Positions 1 to 8,538 of a stretch of 64,000 bases of DNA are shown here, piece by piece. This stretch comes from Bacteroidota bacterium (GTDB lineage Bacteria > Bacteroidota > Bacteroidia > Bacteroidales > Tannerellaceae), in assembly GCA_023429375.1 (NCBI GenBank), contig JAEYVY010000017.1:15200-79199 (forward strand), in the 5' to 3' direction. Numbering within the stretch: the first letter of the stretch is position 1; every line of letters begins with the position of its first letter. The position numbers and the translations under genes were made by a program. The notes beneath the pieces were generated by a model that had not been told where the DNA came from, did not search any database, and was given only the letters and a program-made list of their open reading frames with translations.

Positions 1-335
1 TCGAATTCAGACTTGAAACTTTCAAATGAACCCCAAGTAGCTTTGATTGCTTCTGCTAATTTACCTGTAGGCTCGCCTCCACCTTTTGGTGAAAACTGAG
101 TGAAATATAAGTCGTGATTTAATATCTGTCCTGCGTTATTGAATATAGCACCGTCTGATTCACGAACAATTGTTTCAATGTCTGTATTCTCGAACTTAGT
201 ACCCGGGATAAGATTGTTTAAGTTGGTTACATAGGCTTGCAGGTGTTTGCCATGATGTAATTCAATTGTTTGCTTACTGATTACTGGTTCAAGAGCATTG
301 GCCTCATAAGGTAATTTTACTAATTCAAATTTCAT
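1..335 (-). CDS. sodB: Fe/Mn superoxide dismutase, N-terminal part (cut by window edge)
   Basis: Reverse-strand translation from the ATG at 335-333 begins MKFELVKLPYEANALEPVIS and runs open to base 1, so about 111 codons of a protein that is usually near 190-200 residues are present. The first metal-ligand histidine is visible at H27 in the IELHHGKHLQAYV block, and a second helical block LNHDLYFTQFSP carries the next ligand region. The enzyme converts superoxide to hydrogen peroxide and oxygen in the cytoplasm and is a standard oxygen-defence enzyme of Bacteroidales. A strong ribosome site (AAGGAGAA) sits just ahead of the ATG. Truncation is due only to the window edge. The choice of iron over manganese rests on family likeness. 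Confidence 0.95.
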   Translation of the reverse strand, partial: MKFELVKLPYEANALEPVISKQTIELHHGKHLQAYVTNLNNLIPGTKFENTDIETIVRESDGAIFNNAGQILNHDLYFTQFSPKGGGEPTGKLAEAIKATWGSFESFKSEF

Positions 336-389
336 AATATTATTCTCCTTTTTATTATTAATATCGTTATTGGATGAAATAAGCAAAAA

Positions 390-397
390 CAAACTTA
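390..397 (-). promoter_or_regulatory. Candidate -7 box of the sodB promoter
   Basis: On the minus strand this reads TAAGTTTG, matching the Bacteroidetes -7 consensus TANNTTTG, about 55 bp ahead of the sodB start codon. No clear -33 TTTG is found at the expected distance, so this rests on the box and its position only. Confidence 0.4.
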
Positions 398-588
398 GAA
401 ATAGAGTTATCATACGTTTATTGTTTTATAGATTACGATCTATCTATTTAACAACCCCCATTTTCGTTTTGTTTTGTAAAAGTATATAATCTTCTTGAAA
501 ATCGTGATAGATAATATTTATGCATCGAAATGTCTTGTTTATAATGAATGAAATTATCTAATCTGCAATCTCATAAATTTAGATTCTG

Positions 589-596
589 TATATTTG
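589..596 (+). promoter_or_regulatory. Candidate -7 box for the SGNH/MBOAT operon
   Basis: TATATTTG matches TANNTTTG and lies 18 bp ahead of the first gene of the operon, so the leader would be short. The rest of 336-614, between the divergent sodB and this operon, shows no other structure that I recognise. Confidence 0.5.
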
Positions 597-614
597 GCAA
601 TTTAAACAAATAAG

Positions 615-2057
615 ATGAAGGAAGAGAATAGTTTTGGGAGATTATTTGTCGTACTAGCAATCGGTTTAGTCGGGACCGTTGCTTTGTATTGGCTTCCGGA
701 TTCCATATTGGGTTATAAACTTAAGAAAGTGGATATATTAGCCGATATCCGTACGAAACCTGCAACTATCTCTTTAGACTCACTGATGAAAAAGCTTGAA
801 GAGACGGATAGTATACCAGAACAGGGGCTCCTAAACGATTCATTTGCATTTAATCATACTTATGATTCTACGATGCTGGCTTTGCGAGATTCGTTGTACA
901 AGTCTGTATATGCCATTGATGATGCCGATTTGACAGGTCAGCATATCGAGGATTTTTCTATCGGTCACATAGGGCTTCATCGTTTCTTTTCAGCGTTGAA
1001 ATCGATGGATAAACTCGATCGTCCTATTCGAATAGCTTTTCTCGGCGACTCGTTTATTGAAGGGGATATCGTTGTGTCTGATTTTAGAACGGCCTTACAA
1101 GAAGAATTTGGTGGTAATGGGGTAGGGTTTGTGCCTGTCTTTTCGGTGACCGATCAATTTCGCCGTACCATAAATCAGCAGGCAGAAGGCTGGGTTTCTT
1201 ATTCTATCCTAACCGATACGACGAATGCCTATCTATTGTCCGGTTCCATATTCGTTCCTGAAGAAATGGCTTCTTTGTGTATTTCACCAACTGATAAATT
1301 TCCGGAACTCGATGATGTCTCCACTCTTAAACTGTATTATATGGGTAAGAAACCGGGATCGATTGCTTATGTCACCGATGTTCATACGGACACTATAGTG
1401 CAGAAGCTGCCCGCCAATACAAAACCAGTTAGTTTTGATATAAAAAAGGATTTTAAAAAAGTATGTCTTCAATTTATGGGCAGTGAAGATTTACACATGT
1501 TTGGTACTGCATTGGAAGATAATGGAGGGATAGTTGTGGATAACTTCTCTTTGCGAGGCAATTCGGGATTGATACTTGACAGATTAAACAAGGAATTATG
1601 TCGTGATTTTGCAGAGGTGAGGCCATACGACCTGATTGTGATGCAATATGGACTAAACGTAGTGAGTGAAGAGGTATTGAACTATGGTTGGTATAGAACG
1701 CGTATGATAGGTGTGGTTAAACATTTGCAGGCGTGTTTTCCGGAGGCCGACATATTGTTGATGGGAGTGTCTGACCGGTCTTATCAAATAGGCGATGGGT
1801 TCGAAACTATGCCGGCCGTTCTAGCGCTACTGCATGCTCAAAGACAGATTGCCCAGAGTACGGGGATTGCATTCTGGAATACCTTTGGTGCGATGGGAGG
1901 GGTGAACAGTATGTCTCGGTATGTGGAAAACAATTGGGCAAGTAAAGATTATACGCATTTGAGCTTTAGAGGAGGACGAGAAATTGCTAAGGCTTTGTTT
2001 AATGCACTGATGTTGGAAAAAGAATTTTATGATGAAGCAGAAAAAACAATACATTAG
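615..2057 (+). CDS. SGNH-hydrolase-fold protein, membrane-anchored, O-acetylation operon
   Basis: The protein has one N-terminal membrane segment (about residues 9-27) followed by a long extracytoplasmic region. It shows the SGNH marks: block I FLGDSF with G144-D145-S146, a likely block II glycine in LRGNSG, block III in VMQYGLNV, and block V D445-Y-T-H448. The catalytic Ser-Asp-His set is therefore complete. It is the first gene of three that overlap (29 bp with the next gene), ending in an MBOAT acyltransferase. In known systems of this type (AlgI with AlgJ/AlgX, PatA with PatB) the MBOAT protein passes an acetyl group across the membrane and the SGNH protein transfers it to, or removes it from, a glycan. 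The acceptor here is unknown; no glycan synthesis genes adjoin. The function is inferred from fold and context. Confidence 0.8.
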   Translation: MKEENSFGRLFVVLAIGLVGTVALYWLPDSILGYKLKKVDILADIRTKPATISLDSLMKKLEETDSIPEQGLLNDSFAFNHTYDSTMLALRDSLYKSVYAIDDADLTGQHIEDFSIGHIGLHRFFSALKSMDKLDRPIRIAFLGDSFIEGDIVVSDFRTALQEEFGGNGVGFVPVFSVTDQFRRTINQQAEGWVSYSILTDTTNAYLLSGSIFVPEEMASLCISPTDKFPELDDVSTLKLYYMGKKPGSIAYVTDVHTDTIVQKLPANTKPVSFDIKKDFKKVCLQFMGSEDLHMFGTALEDNGGIVVDNFSLRGNSGLILDRLNKELCRDFAEVRPYDLIVMQYGLNVVSEEVLNYGWYRTRMIGVVKHLQACFPEADILLMGVSDRSYQIGDGFETMPAVLALLHAQRQIAQSTGIAFWNTFGAMGGVNSMSRYVENNWASKDYTHLSFRGGREIAKALFNALMLEKEFYDEAEKTIH

Positions 2058-3405
2058 CAATTATATACGTGTACTTTGTTTGATGGTTGTCCTCTGTTGG
2101 GCTCCAATAGCAAAGGCGCAGATTGAACTTTCGCTACCTCCTATACCGAAGAGCGATTCGATTCGCACTTTGGAGATTAGTTATAAAAACGGACTGCCCT
2201 TTGTTATTGACTCTTTGTTGAATATACAAGATGAAACGAATCAGTTAGAGTCTGTATTTCAATTCTTGCAAGCACTGGAAACAGGAAAAGACACGACCAT
2301 GAATATCGTCCATCTGGGAGATTCTCACATACAGGCAGGTCATTTGTCCGGCCGACTCATGCGTCTGCTGCATCAGCAGTTCGGCAATGCCGGGAGAGGA
2401 TGGGTGGCTCCTTTTAAGTTGTCGAAGGTAAATGAGCCCGATGATTATTTCTTGTATTCGACTGTCAAAGACTGGGTGGCCGGACGTATCACACAAAGGC
2501 AGAAGAAGACGCCTATCGGCCCTGGAGGAATAGGGATTAAGTCGGCGTCGAGTTCCATAAATCTAGACATTGTTATCGCTCCTCTTAATGGCGCTGGCTA
2601 TACGTTTAATCAAGCGATTCTTTATCGTGGTAACAGGTCTCTTCCCATGCTGCCAACCGGGACTATGAAAGACTCTGTAGAAACAGCAAGGAGCATAGAC
2701 AATCAAGCTCCGCGTTTGGTGACTGATACCTTCCGCCTATCAAAACTGACGGATATGTTACAGCTTCATAGTACCCGTCGTAAACCGGGAACAGATGAAC
2801 TATTACCCGCATCGTATTTTGAGAATATTTATTACGGGCTTAATCTGACTAATGGCAATCCCGGTATTTTATATCATGCGGTAGGTGTTAATGGTGCTAT
2901 GTTCGTAAATTATGCCGATGATGATTTCTTATCTCGTTTGGCTTTGCTCAAGCCCGATCTGCTTATTATCTCGCTTGGAACAAACGAATCTTTCGGTTCG
3001 CGCTTCATTGAAAGCGAGCTGCGTAGTCAGATACACGACTTCTTACTGATGGCGAAGAAGTATATGCCTAATACTGCTTTATTGTTGACTACGCCGCCGG
3101 AATGCTATAAGCGTATCCGCGTAAACAAGCAACGTACGTACGTGCGCAATGATAATACATCAAAAGCAGCAGCTGCTATTCTTAAGCAAGCCAAAGAAGA
3201 GGGGATAGCCTGCTGGGACCTGTTTACCGCAACGGGAGGAAAGGACTCATCCAAAAGCTGGTATAAAGAAGGTTTATTAGGCAGGGACCGAATACATTTT
3301 ACACAAGTTGGTTATCAAAAGCAAGCCGACCTGCTCTTCTTGTCCTTGATGAATTGGTATACGAGTAAAAAAAATGATTTAGAAAAGCAAACAACTGATG
3401 AATAG
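2029..3405 (+). CDS. SGNH-hydrolase-fold protein, secreted, O-acetylation operon
   Basis: A cleavable signal peptide is clear (MKQKKQYISNYIRVLC... ending near AKAQ, residues 1-30), so the protein acts in the periplasm. Block I is HLGDSH with G97-D98-S99, block III is SLGTNES, and block V is D420-R-I-H423 followed by FTQVGY, so the active site is complete. The protein shares the fold of its upstream neighbour but has little obvious identity with it, which suggests two non-redundant steps, for example transfer and de-acetylation. The start overlaps the upstream gene by 29 bp and the end overlaps the MBOAT gene by 8 bp, so the three are surely co-translated. Two adjacent Met codons (2029, 2032) are possible starts. 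Confidence 0.82.
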   Translation: MMKQKKQYISNYIRVLCLMVVLCWAPIAKAQIELSLPPIPKSDSIRTLEISYKNGLPFVIDSLLNIQDETNQLESVFQFLQALETGKDTTMNIVHLGDSHIQAGHLSGRLMRLLHQQFGNAGRGWVAPFKLSKVNEPDDYFLYSTVKDWVAGRITQRQKKTPIGPGGIGIKSASSSINLDIVIAPLNGAGYTFNQAILYRGNRSLPMLPTGTMKDSVETARSIDNQAPRLVTDTFRLSKLTDMLQLHSTRRKPGTDELLPASYFENIYYGLNLTNGNPGILYHAVGVNGAMFVNYADDDFLSRLALLKPDLLIISLGTNESFGSRFIESELRSQIHDFLLMAKKYMPNTALLLTTPPECYKRIRVNKQRTYVRNDNTSKAAAAILKQAKEEGIACWDLFTATGGKDSSKSWYKEGLLGRDRIHFTQVGYQKQADLLFLSLMNWYTSKKNDLEKQTTDE

Positions 3406-4957
3406 CCTAATAGATTCGATACAAACCTACTTGGCGCAACTCTCTCCGGAAAAAGCGGTAGACTTACTGCGTTACCAACCGGACTCACCTATGCTTTTCA
3501 GTAGTGGGTTGTTTTTCTTTTTGTTTATCGGCTTTTTCATTATTTACATGTCGCTAAGGAAAAACACGTTAGCTCGTATCGTCTATGTGACTTTGTTTTC
3601 TCTGTTTTTCTACTATAAAAGTAGCGGTCTTTGGTTTGGACTGCTGATATTAACGGCTACTTCAGACTATTGGATTGGACGATTGCTCGAATTGACCTCT
3701 ACCATATGGAAGAAGAAGTTATTGGTGACCCTCAGTCTTTGTGTAAATCTGGGCATGCTGGGCTATTTCAAGTATTTCAACTTTTTGTATGAATCGATAG
3801 TTATAGCCGGAAATGAAATAGGCAACTTGTTTGGCTACGAATCGATGCAACAGCTGTCCTATCAGAAACTGGATATCTTCCTGCCGGTCGGACTTTCCTT
3901 TTTTACGTTTCAATCAATCAGTTATATTGTTGATATTTATCGAGGGAAGACTACTGTTCTGCATCGTTGGATAGATTACCTCTTTTATGTTTCCTTTTTC
4001 CCTATGTTGGTGGCCGGTCCGATTGTCAGAGCGCGCGAATTCATCCCTCAGATGTATAAATCTCCCACACTAAGTCGATCGGATTTTGGTGAGGGGTTTT
4101 ATCTGGTTCTGTGCGGTTTGTTTAAGAAAGCAGTCATCTCGGACTATATCAGCTTTAACTTCGTAGACCGTGTGTTCGACTCACCATTGCTTTATACGGG
4201 GGTGGAAAATCTGTTGGCCGTTTATGGGTATGCTCTACAGATTTATTGTGATTTTTCGGGTTATTCGGATATGGCAATTGGCATTGCGCTCCTGCTTGGA
4301 TTCCGTTTTAATGTCAACTTTGACTCTCCTTATCAGTCGGCCACCATAACGGAGTTTTGGCGCAGATGGCATATTTCTTTGTCCTCCTGGCTGAAAGATT
4401 ATCTGTATATTTCGTTGGGTGGAAACCGTAAAGGCAAAGGACGGACTTATGTTAATCTTTTCATCACTATGCTATTGGGTGGTCTGTGGCACGGCGCATC
4501 TATCCGTTTCATTCTTTGGGGAGCCTTGCATGGTGTAGCCTTGGCTGTACACAAATTTTTGATGGGGCAGTTCAAAAGCCTCAAGCAAACGGGTGAAGAG
4601 ATGGGGCTAGTGAGTCGTATAGCCGGTACCGTATTTACCTTTCATGTCGTTTGCTTTGGCTGGATTTTCTTTAGAGCCAGTTCGATGCAGACTGTAAAAG
4701 AGATACTATCTCAGATATTTACGAATTTCCATCCGGAAATCTTCATGCAATTTATCAGTGGCTATACGGTTGTATTTTCACTTATGATTATAGGGTATAT
4801 CTTCCATTTTATACCGAAAGTGACTGAACGTAGTATTCAAGGTATAGTTGCCCGTTCACCTTTATTTGTACAGGCCTTGATGCTGATTGTAGCTATTTTC
4901 GTTGTCGTACAATTTAAAAATGCAGGTGTACAGCCTTTTATTTATTTTCAATTTTAA
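3398..4957 (+). CDS. MBOAT-family O-acyltransferase, AlgI-like
   Basis: A polytopic inner-membrane protein of 519 residues with the typical AlgI layout: an N-terminal hydrophobic half, the conserved stretch VSFFPMLVAGPIVR, the block ISLSSWLKDYLYISLGGNRKG, and the catalytic histidine H365 in GGLWHGAS. Family members carry an acetyl group from cytoplasmic acetyl-CoA across the membrane for glycan O-acetylation. It overlaps the upstream SGNH gene by 8 bp and completes the operon. Its last 20 bp overlap the end of the convergent mechanosensitive channel gene, leaving no room for a separate terminator. The acceptor glycan (exopolysaccharide, lipopolysaccharide, peptidoglycan or protein glycan) cannot be told from the sequence. 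Confidence 0.92.
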   Translation: MNSLIDSIQTYLAQLSPEKAVDLLRYQPDSPMLFSSGLFFFLFIGFFIIYMSLRKNTLARIVYVTLFSLFFYYKSSGLWFGLLILTATSDYWIGRLLELTSTIWKKKLLVTLSLCVNLGMLGYFKYFNFLYESIVIAGNEIGNLFGYESMQQLSYQKLDIFLPVGLSFFTFQSISYIVDIYRGKTTVLHRWIDYLFYVSFFPMLVAGPIVRAREFIPQMYKSPTLSRSDFGEGFYLVLCGLFKKAVISDYISFNFVDRVFDSPLLYTGVENLLAVYGYALQIYCDFSGYSDMAIGIALLLGFRFNVNFDSPYQSATITEFWRRWHISLSSWLKDYLYISLGGNRKGKGRTYVNLFITMLLGGLWHGASIRFILWGALHGVALAVHKFLMGQFKSLKQTGEEMGLVSRIAGTVFTFHVVCFGWIFFRASSMQTVKEILSQIFTNFHPEIFMQFISGYTVVFSLMIIGYIFHFIPKVTERSIQGIVARSPLFVQALMLIVAIFVVVQFKNAGVQPFIYFQF

Positions 4958-6206
4958 GTTGGCGAAGGTCATTACCTGAAATATCTTGGAATACGCGTAG
5001 CTCGAATTCAGGAATGATAGCCAAGACATGGTCGAATATGTCTGCTTGCAAAGTTTCGTAGACAACCCATGTTCTATCAGACGAGAAATAATACAGCTCG
5101 ATAGGAAGACCCTTATCAGTCGGCTGCAGGTGGCGAACCATGCACATCAGTTCATGATTGATGCCTGGGTGGCTTTTTAGGTAACGCATCAAGTAGTTTC
5201 TGAACACACCTAAATTTGTTTGCCGTCTACCGTTTACAAGAATAGACGAGTCGATATTATGCTGCTCATTATACTCTTTGAGTTCTTCTTCCTTACCGTC
5301 TATATAATCCGTAATCAATGAGATCTTGCGGAACTTAGCTAACATTTCGGGCGTACAGAAACGTACGCTATTCATGTCGATATTGATGGAACGTTTTGTG
5401 CGGCGTCCGCCCGATTCAAACATGCTCCTCCAGTTTTGAAACGAGTCGGATATCAATGCATAAGGAGGTACGGTTGTGATTGTGTTGTCCCAGTTTCTAA
5501 CCTTTACGGCATATAATGTCATTTCGATGACAACACCGTCTGCATTGTATTTTTGCATCGTAATCCAGTCACCAGGACGAAGCATATCATTGGCCGACAA
5601 TTGTATTCCGGCAACAAACCCAAGTATCGTGTCTTTGAAGACCAAGGTTAGAATAGCAGCCGAAGCACCTAAACCGGTCAATAATCCTTTAATGGGCTGA
5701 TCTATCAAAGCTCCAATAATGGCAATGATTCCGATAATGACAACCGTGATTTGTAATATCTGAATGAAACCCTTAAGCGGTTTGTTTTTAAGTGCTTCTT
5801 TCTGACTGTATACTTCGTGGATCAAACCTAAAGAAGCATATATAAAACGCAAGGAAATGGCAATCATATAGACCTCACAAAGACGCCTTAAGAAATCCAG
5901 TAAACCATGTTGGCTTTCTTCAGGAAACGCAAACGGAAGCATAAAATAGATAAAAATAGAGGGAATGATATTAATCATTTTATGGATAAGCTTCCTTTCA
6001 ATGATGAGGTCGTCCCAAATCGTTTTTGTTTTGGCAGCAATGTGTACGAATATTTTCAGGATGATGTTGCTGCAGATATAGTCTATCAGATATGCAAATG
6101 CCAGTATGAAAAATAAAACAATAAGATTATCAAGTTGAGTTGCTGTTTCATTGGAGACACCAAATGCTAGTAACAGTTGATATGCCCATTCTCTAAGATT
6201 ATCCAT
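4938..6206 (-). CDS. Mechanosensitive ion channel, MscS family (YbdG/MscM-like)
   Basis: The protein has about five predicted membrane segments, the last being the pore helix with the alternating small-residue pattern GLLTGLGASAAILTLVFKDT, followed by GFVAGIQLSANDMLRPGDWI, the hallmark of the MscS beta domain. The length, near 422 residues, and the insertion in the C-terminal domain fit the YbdG-type branch. These channels open under membrane tension and release solutes during osmotic downshock. I place the start at the ATG at 6206 (MDNLREWAYQ) because the longer frame, up to 6230 with a TTG start, would overlap a good -7 promoter box at 6228-6235. Confidence 0.93.
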   Translation of the reverse strand: MDNLREWAYQLLLAFGVSNETATQLDNLIVLFFILAFAYLIDYICSNIILKIFVHIAAKTKTIWDDLIIERKLIHKMINIIPSIFIYFMLPFAFPEESQHGLLDFLRRLCEVYMIAISLRFIYASLGLIHEVYSQKEALKNKPLKGFIQILQITVVIIGIIAIIGALIDQPIKGLLTGLGASAAILTLVFKDTILGFVAGIQLSANDMLRPGDWITMQKYNADGVVIEMTLYAVKVRNWDNTITTVPPYALISDSFQNWRSMFESGGRRTKRSINIDMNSVRFCTPEMLAKFRKISLITDYIDGKEEELKEYNEQHNIDSSILVNGRRQTNLGVFRNYLMRYLKSHPGINHELMCMVRHLQPTDKGLPIELYYFSSDRTWVVYETLQADIFDHVLAIIPEFELRVFQDISGNDLRQLKIENK

Positions 6207-6227
6207 ATTTATTCTATTTGTTTCAAG

Positions 6228-6258
6228 CAAAAGTAGGCAAATGTATGATTATATACAA
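6228..6258 (-). promoter_or_regulatory. Candidate promoter of the MscS-family gene
   Basis: On the minus strand TACTTTTG (6228-6235) matches the -7 box and a TTG at 6256-6258 lies 20 bp upstream, close to the -33 spacing. The leader to the ATG at 6206 would be short. Confidence 0.5.
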
Positions 6259-6292
6259 CCGGAAAGGGCATCTTACTTGTAGGAAAAACTTC

Positions 6293-6300
6293 TATCTTTG
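6293..6300 (+). promoter_or_regulatory. Candidate -7 box for the DRGH nuclease gene
   Basis: TATCTTTG matches TANNTTTG 22 bp ahead of the ATG at 6323, and AAGGAAG near 6314 may serve as ribosome site. It forms a divergent pair with the channel promoter. Confidence 0.45.
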
Positions 6301-6322
6301 TCTTAAATCAAGGTAAGGAAGA

Positions 6323-7255
6323 ATGGCAAAAAAAAGGTCAAAAAGGAAGAATAGCAAACAGAAAGGAAAAACATTCTGGTTGGAATTCAAGCGTTTTATA
6401 GCTATCGTCTGTGTAGGAATCGTTGTTATTACCGGATTACTATTTCTGTATCTTAATTTCGTTTCTGAAGAGAAAGCTAATCAGATTGTTGACGGTATTG
6501 TTAAAAATGTGCCGGAGATAATTGAACAGAATACCCCATCAAAACTTAAAAAAGAGGAGCTTCCCACCGGTGCTGAAATCCCGGTTTTAAAAAACGGAGC
6601 AAAGGAGCAAATCATCAAACATGAAGGTTATTCCGTATCTTATAATCCTGATTACAAAATACCGAATTGGGTAGCTTATGAACTTACTGAAGAAAAAGTA
6701 AAGAACAACAAGGTTAAACGACATAATAAATTTATACCCGACCCTCAAGTTAAGGGTGCTACTGCATTAAATGAAGACTATACCCGAACCGGTTACGACC
6801 GTGGACATATGGTTCCAGCAGGAGATATGAAATGGTCGGAAAAAGTTATGCGCGAGACTTTTTATTTCAGCAATATATGTCCACAAGATAGAGGATTGAA
6901 TAGTGGCGTATGGAACGATCTGGAAATGACTATTCGTGTATGGGCGAAGGAACATAAACGGATATTTATTGCTGCAGGCCCTGTAATAGAAAAGGATCTC
7001 AAGCGGCTTGGGAAGAACAGGGTAGGAGTTCCAAGGCAATTTTATAAAGTTGTATGTGATCCTGAAAAAGCACAATGCATTGGTTTTTTGTTTGAGAATC
7101 GTGATTATAAGCAGACTTCTCCAAGGGATTTGGCTGTAACAGTCGATGAAATAGAAACAGTTACGGGTATTGATTTCTTTCCTCAATTTCCGGATAAAAT
7201 AGAGAAGGAGATGGAATCAAAAGTAGATTTGAATTTTTGGTCATTTTTTAGATAA
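6323..7255 (+). CDS. DNA/RNA non-specific endonuclease (NUC1 family), membrane-anchored
   Basis: A very basic N-terminus (MAKKRSKRKNSKQKGK) leads into one membrane segment (about residues 24-46), so the rest is held on the outer face of the inner membrane. The nuclease core carries the DRGH motif (D159-R-G-H162), where the histidine is the general base, and downstream NICPQDRGLNSGVWNDLE supplies the metal-binding asparagine and the usual NxxxWxxLE run. Family members such as Serratia nuclease, NucA and EndoG cut DNA and RNA in both strands with magnesium. There is no immunity gene beside it, so it is probably a periplasmic scavenging or envelope nuclease rather than a toxin. Confidence 0.93.
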   Translation: MAKKRSKRKNSKQKGKTFWLEFKRFIAIVCVGIVVITGLLFLYLNFVSEEKANQIVDGIVKNVPEIIEQNTPSKLKKEELPTGAEIPVLKNGAKEQIIKHEGYSVSYNPDYKIPNWVAYELTEEKVKNNKVKRHNKFIPDPQVKGATALNEDYTRTGYDRGHMVPAGDMKWSEKVMRETFYFSNICPQDRGLNSGVWNDLEMTIRVWAKEHKRIFIAAGPVIEKDLKRLGKNRVGVPRQFYKVVCDPEKAQCIGFLFENRDYKQTSPRDLAVTVDEIETVTGIDFFPQFPDKIEKEMESKVDLNFWSFFR

Positions 7256-7567
7256 GTAGGTTCTTTTATAATAGCTGTTAAACGGGTAGGTTTCGTACTT
7301 ATAGACCAATTTATTAATATTCAATTAATTATTTTGAAATTGTGAATATTGTAAGTATGTTTGCCGAAATTTAAATTTTCTTTTTTATTGTTTTCAATTT
7401 TGTGAGCTGTAACTATTGTTTTTCTTTACTTTTTAAGAATAAACCGTTTTATGCAAATTCATTTGTAATTTTTTAGTCGACTACTAAGTTGTAAGCCAAT
7501 TTGGTCGGTTCAGTGTTTTTATGTATGCATAAAGATTTTTTATTTCTATTATTTATCATATAACTAT
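7256..7567. other. Intergenic region, AT-rich, holds one promoter
   Basis: These 312 bases are very AT-rich and hold no open frame or tRNA. The only clear signal is a perfect Bacteroidetes promoter at 7333-7363. Transcription from it would give a leader of about 195 bases ahead of the barrel gene; I could not fold it into a known riboswitch class. Confidence 0.6.
7333..7363 (+). promoter_or_regulatory. Perfect Bacteroidetes promoter upstream of the barrel/T9SS pair
   Basis: TTTG at 7333-7336, a spacer of exactly 19 bases, then TATGTTTG at 7356-7363. This matches the TTTG-N19-TANNTTTG consensus without a mismatch. It implies a leader of nearly 200 bases before the ATG at 7568. Confidence 0.7.
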
Positions 7568-8521
7568 ATGTGTATTAGGAAGATAATCCTGTTGTTTATT
7601 GTGTTTTGTGCAGGGTGTATTTCGTTGTTTGCACAAGAAGGTTCTCATCTGTCGGTTGCCCTAAAAGCTGGTGGTGGCGGATTGGATTATAAAGTTAATA
7701 GTTCGGATTTGAAGGAGAAAGGTAATCGCTCAAATCAACTTGGTGTAGGTGTCAACTTCAACTATAGTTATTTTTTCAACAATAATTGGGGGATAAGTAT
7801 AGGATTAGATATTACTCGCTATGCATCTGTGGGCAAACTAAAAGGAGGAATCTCAGATAATTCCTTTTTTGCGTTAGGCCAGTTCGTGGATGATGATTTG
7901 GAAGGCCGTCCCAGAGAATTTGAGCTTCGTACACGAATCAGTAACCTGGAAGAATTGCAAACAGTGTTCTTTTTTGAGATTCCCGTAATGCTGGCTTATC
8001 AAACTCGTTTCGGAGATGATGAGAAGTGGGGGATGTATGGTGGAATAGGCGTAAAGCTAATGCTTCCCATCAGTTCAAAATTTGAAATACAAAATGGAGA
8101 GAACAGCCAATTTAACGTATCCGGTTATTATGAAGGCATTCCAACCGATATGGGCTCACCGTCACACCCTCCTGTTTCAAATCATGGCTATGGGACAATT
8201 ACAGATCCGAATGCTTCTTTATCTTGGAATGATGATCTGAAATTAAAAACGGGTGTTGCCGGAACGTTTGATTTAGGTTTTCTATTTCGCATAGCTGAAG
8301 AAACTGATTTTACGGTTGGTGGATACTTTGATTATGGTTTTACAGATATGAAGAAGAATGGTAATCAAAAGCTTTTTACTTCGCCGAAGGAATATCATCC
8401 GGGCTCAAATAAAAAAATCGGTGAAGGCATTCGGTATAATGGTATGTTAAATTCAGACCTGACGGGTAAAATCAAACCGATAGCTTTTGGTTTGAAAGTC
8501 GGAATTCGTTTTAAACTATAA
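7568..8521 (+). CDS. Outer-membrane beta-barrel protein (PorT-like fold)
   Basis: A signal peptide (MCIRKIILLFIVFCAGCISLFAQ) is followed by alternating hydrophobic/polar strands and ends with GLKVGIRFKL, an aromatic or hydrophobic C-terminus typical of outer-membrane barrels. Glycine-rich turns such as GAGGGGLDY and repeated aromatic strands suggest a barrel of about 8 to 12 strands. It lies 17 bp ahead of a huge secreted protein with a type IX sorting domain and shares its promoter, so it may act as its surface partner or anchor. In Bacteroidetes, small barrels of this kind next to repeat-rich adhesins are common, but no precise function is known. The Cys in the signal peptide is not in a convincing lipobox. 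Confidence 0.75.
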   Translation: MCIRKIILLFIVFCAGCISLFAQEGSHLSVALKAGGGGLDYKVNSSDLKEKGNRSNQLGVGVNFNYSYFFNNNWGISIGLDITRYASVGKLKGGISDNSFFALGQFVDDDLEGRPREFELRTRISNLEELQTVFFFEIPVMLAYQTRFGDDEKWGMYGGIGVKLMLPISSKFEIQNGENSQFNVSGYYEGIPTDMGSPSHPPVSNHGYGTITDPNASLSWNDDLKLKTGVAGTFDLGFLFRIAEETDFTVGGYFDYGFTDMKKNGNQKLFTSPKEYHPGSNKKIGEGIRYNGMLNSDLTGKIKPIAFGLKVGIRFKL

Positions 8522-8538
8522 CTTAAAGACTGCATAAT

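Noticed and set aside
1..335. sodB as a broken gene
   Set aside because: The frame is intact to base 1; it is only cut by the window edge.
6767..7186. Minus-strand open frame of 139 codons opposite the nuclease
   Set aside because: Antisense shadow of the conserved DRGH nuclease core.
7256..7567. Riboswitch in the leader of the barrel gene
   Set aside because: No TPP, cobalamin, SAM or other known core could be recognised by eye.
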